From NCBI GenBank assembly GCA_002811645.1, contig PDIP01000026.1, forward strand, positions 101,695-165,694: a DNA stretch of 64,000 nt, in the 5' to 3' direction. A program made the position numbers and the translations under genes. Positions 57,377 through 64,000 of this stretch are shown here, one piece after another. Numbering within the stretch: position 1 is the stretch's first letter; every line of letters starts with the position of its first letter. The stretch is from Corallochytrium limacisporum. Lineage: Eukaryota > Opisthokonta. The notes below the pieces were generated by a model. The model ran no database searches. It was given only the letters and a program-made list of their open reading frames with translations, and was not told the DNA's origin.

Positions 57377-58480
57377 CTATCCTGAACTTGAAGCGTTCGG
57401 TTTCTGTACCGCAGCGACTAACTGTCGTGGGATATGTTTCTTTGCTCTGTGGTGGCGACCTCGGAAAGGGTCTGTAGGCAGCACAGGGCTAAGAGTGCAA
57501 TTCCGAGATGACATTCCCGGCCTACCGAGGTTGCCGCGGCGTGTTAGACCCTCAACGGTGCCGTAGTCGCCATCGAAGTTGATCCAGTTTGGTTGTCCCA
57601 TTTCTTTATCGATGACCTCAACATTCTTCCAACATTGCCATCGTCGACCCTTCCCATTGTGTAGGTCATTAGCAAACCCCAGGATGCGGAAAGTCCATCC
57701 AGTTTCTGAATACGACGCATGTGATTCCGTTGCGGGATATACAATGGGGTGACATCCCGGAATTCCATCGATATTCTGCGTAAGTTGTAGTCCACTGCGG
57801 TTGGTCACAAAACGGCCCTCTCCAGCATGGCGATAGTAGAAGACCGAAATCAGACTGTTCATATCTTCATCGGTTGCTGGCTCTTTTGCAAACACGACCA
57901 CTTGCTCCAGATCACCCTCGTGCACGCCGACTTCAAATGGGCACCCCAGGCCACAGAAACTAAAAATGTTCCCGTTGTACGCATAAATGAAGTAGTAGGT
58001 GATCTCATACACATCCTCGCAGACAATATCACAGCCGTCCTCATCAAAAATGTTGCACGGTGCCCGTGAAACAGAAGCATAACACGGTACGCGTCCCCGG
58101 GAGAGATCCTCCTCACCCTGTCCTTCCCACATTGTAGAGTCCGGGCGCAGACGGTGCTCATGCCACAGTGCGGTTTGGCCATCAACCTCATTGAGGCTAC
58201 ACTCCGAGGCACTGGCTTCCACCGGGTCGACAAGTTCACCAACACCGGCTATTTGAACATCAATACGGCGACCTCCTTTGCGAATTGCAGAACTGCTGCC
58301 ATCCGACTGCTGCCTCCTGTACTCCTTCTTATGCCTATCCCAGCCCGTCTTGCACCACACTGCAGAGTTATCAGCAAGCCATTCTAAGCTGCATGGAAAA
58401 TACTTTTCACGACTGTCGAAGCGAAGCTCGGGAGCATAGAATTCGGCTAACCGCTGCGCAAGCTCCGGCCTGATTGCCAT
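57377..58480 (-). CDS. Vps62/DUF946-like protein
   Basis: 367-aa protein with the layout of the Vps62/DUF946 family: an N-terminal FYAPELRFDSREKYFPCSLE-type opening, then HEGDLEQVVVF (family H-x-GD-x-E), FYYRHAGEGRF, and HPIVYPATESHASYS, which matches the family's HPVVYxAxGSHASY. The family is found in fungi, plants and bacteria; its biochemistry is unknown and yeast Vps62 has a vacuolar-sorting phenotype. Cys residues cluster near 170-200 (CNIFDEDGCDIVCEDV). No signal peptide is apparent. Confidence 0.8.
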   Translation of the reverse strand: MAIRPELAQRLAEFYAPELRFDSREKYFPCSLEWLADNSAVWCKTGWDRHKKEYRRQQSDGSSSAIRKGGRRIDVQIAGVGELVDPVEASASECSLNEVDGQTALWHEHRLRPDSTMWEGQGEEDLSRGRVPCYASVSRAPCNIFDEDGCDIVCEDVYEITYYFIYAYNGNIFSFCGLGCPFEVGVHEGDLEQVVVFAKEPATDEDMNSLISVFYYRHAGEGRFVTNRSGLQLTQNIDGIPGCHPIVYPATESHASYSETGWTFRILGFANDLHNGKGRRWQCWKNVEVIDKEMGQPNWINFDGDYGTVEGLTRRGNLGRPGMSSRNCTLSPVLPTDPFRGRHHRAKKHIPRQLVAAVQKPNASSSG

Positions 58481-58940
58481 GCTCCTCTTCTACCGACACT
58501 TCAGAGGACACTTCGAGACATTCCGCGAAATAGGACCTTTTGGTCGTCGTAGACACTATTTGTACAGATCTCACGGAATTTTGCACATCTTCTTTAAGCA
58601 CCTCAATTGATTGGTGAAACGGCAGCATGTTGCCACGATTTCTGGGGACGAAAGACTTTAGTGTGAGGTGCTCCGCAGTTGGGAAACCCACTCCCCAATG
58701 CCGTTCAAGATCTGAGTTTTCCGCGCCGGCGGAATCACCCGCTGGGGAGAGGGCCAGCGAGGGTGCCAGCCAGCGGATCAGTCAACAAATATATACAGCT
58801 ATTTGCAATGTGGAGTGAGGACGGTCTTCGACAGGTCGCTAGATCAATGCGACTGAATTGTCTTGCTTCTACGGTGAAGGATACCAGTGGTCTTGGATCA
58901 CCACGCTGTGTCGACGTACATACTACGACGACGTACAGCG
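58481..58940. promoter_or_regulatory. Divergent promoter region Vps62-like / OCA-like
   Basis: 460 bp between divergent starts. TATATA at 58790-58795 lies 145-150 bp before the OCA-like ATG. An additional plus-strand frame (58679-59065) reads across the start in another frame and looks spurious. Confidence 0.45.
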
Positions 58941-60128
58941 ATGGCACCCATGTCACGGGGAGCAGGGCCGTTTGCGGGCACAGGCACTCTGCTGCCACCG
59001 TTCCGCTATGCAATTGTAGAAGAAGGCTTGCATCGGGGAGCGTGTCCAAGTACCAGGAACTTTAATTTTTTAAAGTGCCTCAAGCTTAAGACTATGATTA
59101 GCTTGGTTCCACAAAAGATGACTTTGCATTTGCAGCCTTTCTGTGTTGACGAGGGAATCGAGTTACTGCATTTGGAGACTGCACAATTCAAGGAGGAAGT
59201 TCCTCTCAAGGTTGACAATATTGCGGTTGTGCTTTCAAAAGTCATTGATGTTAAAAATCATCCAATCTACATGCACTGCGTGGACGGTACTCATGTTGTA
59301 GGTCTGCTGGGCGTAATGATCCGGCTTCTGCAACGCTGGACTCTTTCAGCTGCCATCAATGAATACACCCGCTTCTTGCGTGAGGCCGTTGTATCGACTG
59401 AGGAGGAGAAGTTTCTTAAATCCGGGTGGAAGAAGGAGATTATTGTACCATTGGATGTACCATTTTGGCTACGCAAGCATTTCTTTGCGGAAAAGGATGG
59501 AGGCATGGTTCTTGTACGACATCCTCACTTCAAACTTAAAGCCTCTGATGAGGTGGCTGATGCTACGATGGTTCAGCAGATCACTCAGCAGGTACAATCG
59601 AGCGTTCAAGGCACACCCAAGAAAGGTGTCAGTCCCAATATGTACAACTCGACACAAACTCCGGTGAAAGACACAGAGCAGGTTGGTGCGTCTGGTGCAA
59701 ATGACGTGCGCAAGGTGTCGTACATCGCCTCAGGCAGGGCCTCGCCGGATCGCTTTCCGTCTCCCGGTCCCCGTGGTGCTGAGGAGTCCGAACTTGACGC
59801 CAAACCCTTCTATCCAGGTATGATTGAGAGCATCCAGCGCTGGAAACAAGGCGGTGGTGTGCAGAGCCCGGAAGGTGGGTTGGCCCGGCGAAAGCAGGCC
59901 TTACGAAACCTGCGAGCTGCAGGCAAGCTCGAGAAGGCTGATCTCAGCCTCGAGGTCCGAGCGTTGAGCCTAACGGGCCTAGGGCGCAAGAATACAAAGG
60001 GCATCCCAGCGCTGCCATACGAGCGATTGAAAGACCCGCAGATCGTGCCAAACAAGGCGGCTTCCCCAGAGCTCCACACCCCGTCGAGCTCGGGGGTGGG
60101 TGGGGAGGCACCGTCCGGCGCGAAATAA
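58941..60128 (+). CDS. OCA/SIW14-family protein-tyrosine phosphatase-like protein, probably catalytically dead
   Basis: 395 aa from the ATG at 58941 (the frame opens at a GTG at 58887). The Oca/Siw14 fold is recognised in FRYAIVEEGLHRGACPSTRN, FLKCLKLKTMISLVPQK and the P-loop IYMHCVDGTHVVGLLGVMIR. The family catalytic signature is HC-x5-R; here Cys113 is present but the Arg position is Val119, so the enzyme is probably a pseudophosphatase. That is the pattern of several yeast Oca proteins, which act together and influence signalling and inositol-pyrophosphate metabolism. The C-terminal ~180 residues are Ser/Pro/Arg-rich and disordered. The stop codon overlaps an AATAAA. It is tandem to TMEM18 (159 bp). 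Confidence 0.82.
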   Translation: MAPMSRGAGPFAGTGTLLPPFRYAIVEEGLHRGACPSTRNFNFLKCLKLKTMISLVPQKMTLHLQPFCVDEGIELLHLETAQFKEEVPLKVDNIAVVLSKVIDVKNHPIYMHCVDGTHVVGLLGVMIRLLQRWTLSAAINEYTRFLREAVVSTEEEKFLKSGWKKEIIVPLDVPFWLRKHFFAEKDGGMVLVRHPHFKLKASDEVADATMVQQITQQVQSSVQGTPKKGVSPNMYNSTQTPVKDTEQVGASGANDVRKVSYIASGRASPDRFPSPGPRGAEESELDAKPFYPGMIESIQRWKQGGGVQSPEGGLARRKQALRNLRAAGKLEKADLSLEVRALSLTGLGRKNTKGIPALPYERLKDPQIVPNKAASPELHTPSSSGVGGEAPSGAK

Positions 60129-60287
60129 AAACTGCCACCGCTCTGCGAGAGAAATACGGACACTGGATTACTTTGGTTCTTCCGGATCTACTGGTATGTC
60201 AAAGTATGCTTGCGCATGTACGTGAAATGTAAAGAAAAGGAGTCCGAATTATGACTAAAGAATACAGAAACAGTTATACGATTATTA

Positions 60288-60875
60288 ATGACAACCATGG
60301 ACCCGGTGTATAAGAATATGGAAGCGGTCGAAGAGCCATCCACAGGAGAGCGAATCGTCTTATGGCACGAGGACGCGGATGGCACTCCACATCTTGAGGA
60401 ATTCGAAACATTTCAAGAGTGGGTAAACAGCATCAACTGGCTTGGTGAACCCGTATTAATTGGAGTTATCACGTTTCATCTTGTGATTATGGTGATGGTG
60501 CTGCTCATGCCTAAAGCCAAGAATCTTTCTAGAGAAGCCACCTTTTTCGTGAGTCTTATCGTTCTCGCGTTTGTATCGGAACGGGCGAACGAGGAGTGCA
60601 TCAAGTATTGGCCCATGCTATTCAAGAAGAACCACTGCGATAAGGCCGGGATCTTTATGTCGCTGGTGTGGACCTTCCCACTGTGCGTGAACGCCCTACT
60701 GATGATCTTGGGCTGGATGGTTGCCTCCTTCAATGATGCCGCGAACCTTAAGGCAAAGCAGCTCCGGGCGCAGCATGCGCAGCGGCTGAAAGAGATCAGA
60801 GAAGGTAGCAAGGCACCGACAAAGCCAGCACCAAAGGCGAAATCTGCCAAGGCTAAGTCGAAGAAGCGCGACTGA
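60288..60875 (+). CDS. TMEM18: TMEM18-family nuclear-envelope membrane protein
   Basis: 195 aa with three membrane helices and a basic tail. Hydrophobic spans: GVITFHLVIMVMVLLMP (~64-80), FFVSLIVLAFVSERANEEC (~88-106), GIFMSLVWTFPLCVNALLMI (~125-145). Between them EECIKYWPMLFKKNHCDKAG matches the conserved loop of TMEM18. The C-terminus (APKAKSAKAKSKKRD) is Lys-rich, as in family members said to reside at the inner nuclear membrane. An ATG at 60297 is an alternative start (3 residues shorter). Confidence 0.9.
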   Translation: MTTMDPVYKNMEAVEEPSTGERIVLWHEDADGTPHLEEFETFQEWVNSINWLGEPVLIGVITFHLVIMVMVLLMPKAKNLSREATFFVSLIVLAFVSERANEECIKYWPMLFKKNHCDKAGIFMSLVWTFPLCVNALLMILGWMVASFNDAANLKAKQLRAQHAQRLKEIREGSKAPTKPAPKAKSAKAKSKKRD

Positions 60876-61388
60876 CCCGGATACTCAAGGGCCGAGATCA
60901 TCTAAGGGACTCTGATCTGAACACCAACCTAATCACAAACTAATATAGAAGTACAAAACACCATTCCCCTTCCTTGATTTCTTTTCTCTTTTATTCCTTT
61001 TCCTTTTCTTTGGGGTGGGGTGAAGTAGCGTGTCGAAAAAGGCTACGGAAGTCAAAGATCTGACACTCGGTGGATTAGGCCGCCCCAGAGAGCTGATGAA
61101 CGGTTTTGTGCTGTGCAAGAATACTGTACTCCTGCAGGACATGTCCTTGATCTGTCCGTCATTTTGAGACATCGGTCATCGAGATCACAGTCGGTACTTT
61201 TCGATGCGGTCGTGCACAAGGTGATAGATTACAAAGCCAGAGGCACGACGTATGTTCTTGGCTATTTACAAGACCTGATCGCCAGCGACGTCAAAATTGA
61301 AGCTCCCGGCACTAAACCTTTTCTGCATTTCATCGAGCCCATAGTTTAAGCTTCGCCTTAAGAGGCTCATTTCCAAACACTACTTGGT
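60876..61388. other. Unusually long convergent spacer, possible small gene
   Basis: 513 bp between TMEM18 and rhodopsin, far longer than the other eight convergent gaps (23-168 bp). A pyrimidine-rich tract (60960-61012) precedes protein-like open plus-strand frames at 61024-61349, listed separately. Confidence 0.5.
61024..61349 (+). CDS. Possible small gene with frame change or intron
   Basis: Two overlapping plus-strand frames read like natural protein. The first (61024-61167) gives KKATEVKDLTLGGLGRPREL and NGFVLCKNTVLLQDM. The second (61113-61349) gives SVLFDAVVHKVIDYKARGTT, YVLGYLQDLIASDVKIEAPG and ends HFIEPIV. Neither has an ATG at a sensible start. If joined by a short intron or a frameshift they would make one ~100-aa protein ending 39 bp before the rhodopsin stop, the typical convergent spacing. 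I do not recognise a family. A minus-strand frame (61172-60933, ATG start, basic C-terminus) is a competing reading. Confidence 0.3.
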
Positions 61389-62105
61389 TCACTCGCCGAG
61401 CAGAGATGTGTTGCCTGACTCGACCTTTTCCAAGAGGGCCTGGTCGGCCAGCAGGATGAAACCAAAGCCACACTTGGCAATGATGTCAAGGACCATGTAG
61501 GCAACGACCTCAACATCGACGGATACGACATTGGCACCTTCTGCAGCGGCCCAAACTATGGGATACGCGATCCACAGGACAACGGTCATGTTAGCCAAGG
61601 TGGCGAACTTGCTCTTAACATCCTCACCAAAGCGCTCGGCATTCTTTGCGATACCGGTGTAGAGGGACATAATGATGAAGCCGAAGAAAATGCAGCCGTA
61701 CACAAAGAATATCCACTTCAGGCCGTTGTCGTACAGGCCACCAAGGACACCAGCCACAACCATCATAATGTCAGCACCGATCAGGAAGATTAGCTCGTTT
61801 TGATGGGCGCCTGCCAGCAGACCGAGGTCCAGCAGCAACAATGGTGTTGTCACGAGCCAGTCTAGGTAACGGGCAAACAGGAAGTGGCGGTCACCAACAT
61901 GAGTTCCACCGAAGCCGAAGGCCATGGTCATATACGCTACGGAAGCGAAGCCGGTGATGAGGAAAGTCAGGTTGTGGAAGCGGCGGTACTCAACATCAAC
62001 ACGTAGACCACCGAAGTAGAAGGCGAAGGTGGACACTAGCATGCAGGCAAAGCCAATGTACAGGAACATGAATCCTGTGGAAGAGATCTCTCCGTGCTCA
62101 GACAT
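61389..62105 (-). CDS. Microbial (type 1) rhodopsin, bacteriorhodopsin-like proton pump
   Basis: 238-aa seven-helix retinal protein. Helix C reads ARYLDWLVTTPLLLLDLGLL: Arg79, Asp82 (acceptor, BR D85), Thr86 (T89) and Asp93 (donor, BR D96). Helix G has VLDIIAKCGFGF with Asp207 and Schiff-base Lys211 (BR D212, K216). Glu189 and Glu199 match the BR proton-release pair E194/E204, and Asp112 matches D115. The DTD triad therefore predicts an outward proton pump, not a channel, a chloride pump (TSA/NTQ types) or a sensory rhodopsin. No N-terminal signal is evident. Fungal, algal and archaeal members all share this pattern; the lineage cannot be told here. The upstream region begins at 62106. Confidence 0.96.
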   Translation of the reverse strand: MSEHGEISSTGFMFLYIGFACMLVSTFAFYFGGLRVDVEYRRFHNLTFLITGFASVAYMTMAFGFGGTHVGDRHFLFARYLDWLVTTPLLLLDLGLLAGAHQNELIFLIGADIMMVVAGVLGGLYDNGLKWIFFVYGCIFFGFIIMSLYTGIAKNAERFGEDVKSKFATLANMTVVLWIAYPIVWAAAEGANVVSVDVEVVAYMVLDIIAKCGFGFILLADQALLEKVESGNTSLLGE

Positions 62106-62555
62106 GATTGCTGTTCTTGTACGCTCCGTCTACTACTGCGAACCAATGATACACAACCTTTACAACTTTGCATACATCTACCGATTCCATTTTGAACAGC
62201 ATTATACCGTTTACCTCATGTACCTCATCGTGTGCACACACCTACACAGCTCCTCAATACGCATCACCGAACGGATGACAGATGATTACGCAGCCCCGTC
62301 ACATCTGGGTCCACCAGCAGCTATCAACACAGGCCGGTTCCCCTACAGGCCACGCAGGGCAGCAGAACCGATTGCGCGGGCCGCTCATCACAGGTCCGAA
62401 GTTTGCAGCACGGTACCGGTACTGACATTCCGTCACCCTAACAAGCCTCTGTGACACACATACGTGTACCCTCCCTGCGCAGAACTTACCGGACATGTAC
62501 TGCTCTTGCTGTATTGTTACCCGCAGCATTCCGACCCAACCCAAGAATCCACATC

Positions 62556-62569
62556 GGGGGGAGGGGGGG
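62556..62569 (+). repeat. G6-A-G7 run upstream of rhodopsin
   Basis: Two long G-runs separated by one A, 450 bp upstream of the rhodopsin start. Only two runs, so not a canonical intramolecular quadruplex. Confidence 0.85.
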
Positions 62570-63206
62570 CAAGCCATACTGCATTGACTCAACGCATGGC
62601 TGGATTTTCTTTACCACCGTTCTGCTGCCTTCTGCACCCCAGAGTGAGTATCACTTGTGGCCGGTGCGGGACGTCAACGAATTACGAACGTCGGTGTCGT
62701 TAATTCTTCTCGGCACGCTCATTATGTTCACTCAGCAGCCATCCCTACGGGCTCACACTTCGTCACTATTCACAAGCGGCGGTACTTTACTGTTGGGCAA
62801 TCCTAGTAGGCTGTGAACGCATGTATTGTCTGCAGCTCACAATGTCTCAGATGTTTCGAGCAAAGAAGTGAGATAATGATCTTCAGATTTCAAATTTGCC
62901 AGCGGAGGAATTATTGCAGGACGCGACGAGTGGCGTGCCGACTTACACAATTTAGCCAATCCTCCTTACCGCACTACATTGGGTTCTCACAGCGCGCGGT
63001 GCAAATTGTTGTTGTTGTTCTTCATCGCCAACCCCCCGGCGGTGGGATAGTTGGTTTTTCTATTTTGAAGTCGATTGCGGTGGGCATATAAGAACAACAT
63101 CACCCACCCAAGCGTCTTCTTAAATTTAAGGCCGATGATGACTCATGCATCCGCTTACCATTTCCGAACCGCCGCTCCCAGCGTACGCCCGCCCGCGGGC
63201 GCAGAG

Positions 63207-63226
63207 CCCCCCAGGGGGGGTGGGGG
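63207..63226. repeat. C6-A-G7-T-G5 block
   Basis: Self-complementary C-run/G-run block of the same class as those in other spacers of this window. Confidence 0.85.
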
Positions 63227-64000
63227 CCGGCATTGTTCAACACGTATCGCCCGAGGGAAACACCGACAATACAGCATTCGAGCAGTGGGACTGGGGCATG
63301 GTAAGGTAAGTGATTGATCTACCAAACGTTTAATGTTCGGGATTGGGTGAGGACACAACCTGTGTTTGCTGTCAGAGGGTCTCCAGAGTGTTCGCTTATT
63401 AAGTCTTCCTCATGACAGATGGGGACCCACTGCACAGCGACTGTGACTCATGTAGCACACGTACCCAAGACCTGCCAGGACAGTACAAGACGCGTGGTGT
63501 TCCTATACGATTGCTTCATGCAGGTCACCTGCTCAGTGTACGCAACCCTTGGTGGTGCGGCTCGTTCAATAAAAGGGCCGCCGATCTGAATCCTGCTCTC
63601 CCACACCATTACATCAACGGCTCTCTGATCTGATGCACCTTGCGCACTCTCAGAGCGCAACAGTGCTGTCTCATTCCGCCCACCGCCTGCTCCTGGACTT
63701 CAACCGTGTCTCCCTACCGAACCACCGGTCCATCATTGGTAACGAACACCTAATAGACATCATTATTTTTTGAAGTTTGGTTGCTCTCGTAAATCTTTTT
63801 GGGATTTCATCACCGGCAAGAGTGCGCGTCAGGACGGGGGAAACTCTGTCCAAACTATTCCCTCTGTCGGTCGCGCTGTGGGCACACTGACTGCGGGGTA
63901 AGAGGGGGGGGGAGGTGAGTTTCTGGGCGCGAATAGTTTGCGTAGGCTTGAGGTGGTCGGGTGTGACGCTTGTCCTTAGCATCAATTGTCGGGCTATTTA

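Larger units (their letters stand above)
62106..64000. other. 1.9 kb region upstream of rhodopsin with no recognised gene
   Basis: It should hold the rhodopsin promoter on its left. It contains G6-A-G7 (62556-62569), C6-A-G7-T-G5 (63207-63226), a short GTT x4 (63008-63019) and G9 (63904-63912). Open frames (for example 62451-62816 plus and 63671-63985 minus) are short and unlike known proteins. The window ends before a further gene. Confidence 0.5.

Noticed and set aside
1-64000. Kinetoplastid-like genome, suggested by lack of introns
   Set aside because: Genes alternate strands with individual spacers, and SmD3/SF3B2/Bdp1 are close to mainstream eukaryotic forms; long same-strand clusters are absent.
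1-64000. Mobile elements, CRISPR, rRNA, U-snRNA
   Set aside because: No transposase, reverse transcriptase, terminal-repeat pair, spaced repeat array or rRNA/snRNA core sequence was found by reading; weak or degenerate elements could be missed.

Overview
This is a nuclear segment from a compact, intron-poor eukaryote. The genes are eukaryotic (nucleoporin Aladin, SmD3, TFIIIB Bdp1, NSF, PARG, SF3B2, WAPL, PARN, 20S proteasome beta-4), and every recognised one reads as a single uninterrupted ATG-started frame. Genes alternate between strands with their own spacers, so this is not a kinetoplastid-type polycistronic layout. A rotatin homologue, a NEK-type kinase and giant coiled-coil proteins imply centrioles or flagella. 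A bacteriorhodopsin-like proton pump suggests a light-exposed, probably aquatic protist or zoosporic fungus-like organism. The lineage cannot be fixed from this window.

Layout. 1-15.2 kb: Aladin (+), SmD3 (-), USP deubiquitinase (+), BDP1 (-), NSF (-), SNW1/Prp45 (+) and a large acidic coiled-coil protein with internal repeats (-). 15.2-20.0 kb: a 4.8 kb spacer with no convincing gene, rich in palindromes, hairpins and a recurring ATAGGTCY motif. 20.0-33.7 kb: a protein with 98 consecutive Asp/Glu residues, an unrecognised 442-aa protein, PARG, SERF, AcpS, SF3B2, an NHE-type Na+/H+ exchanger and WAPL. 33.8-51.8 kb: rotatin, NEK kinase, a coiled-coil/helical-repeat protein and a 2155-aa protein with an ASH-like head, four neighbours that look like a centrosome/flagellum block. 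52-62 kb: a bacterial-type methyltransferase, PARN, proteasome beta-4, a Vps62-like protein, an OCA-family pseudophosphatase, TMEM18 and the rhodopsin. 62.1-64 kb: no recognisable gene.

Spacing is regular. Eight of nine convergent pairs are separated by only 23-168 bp. Divergent pairs are 0.4-0.9 kb apart, apart from the 4.8 kb desert. The longer spacers often carry G or C runs of six or more, CnGn palindromes or G-quadruplex motifs. Three spliceosome components sit in a window without a visible intron.

Functional themes are RNA processing (SmD3, SNW1, SF3B2, PARN), chromatin and transcription (BDP1, WAPL, PARG), protein turnover and trafficking (USP, proteasome, NSF, Aladin), ion transport and light (NHE, rhodopsin), and the centriole block. 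No mobile element, rRNA, convincing tRNA or CRISPR array was found. Family assignments rest on motif recognition by eye, without database searches.
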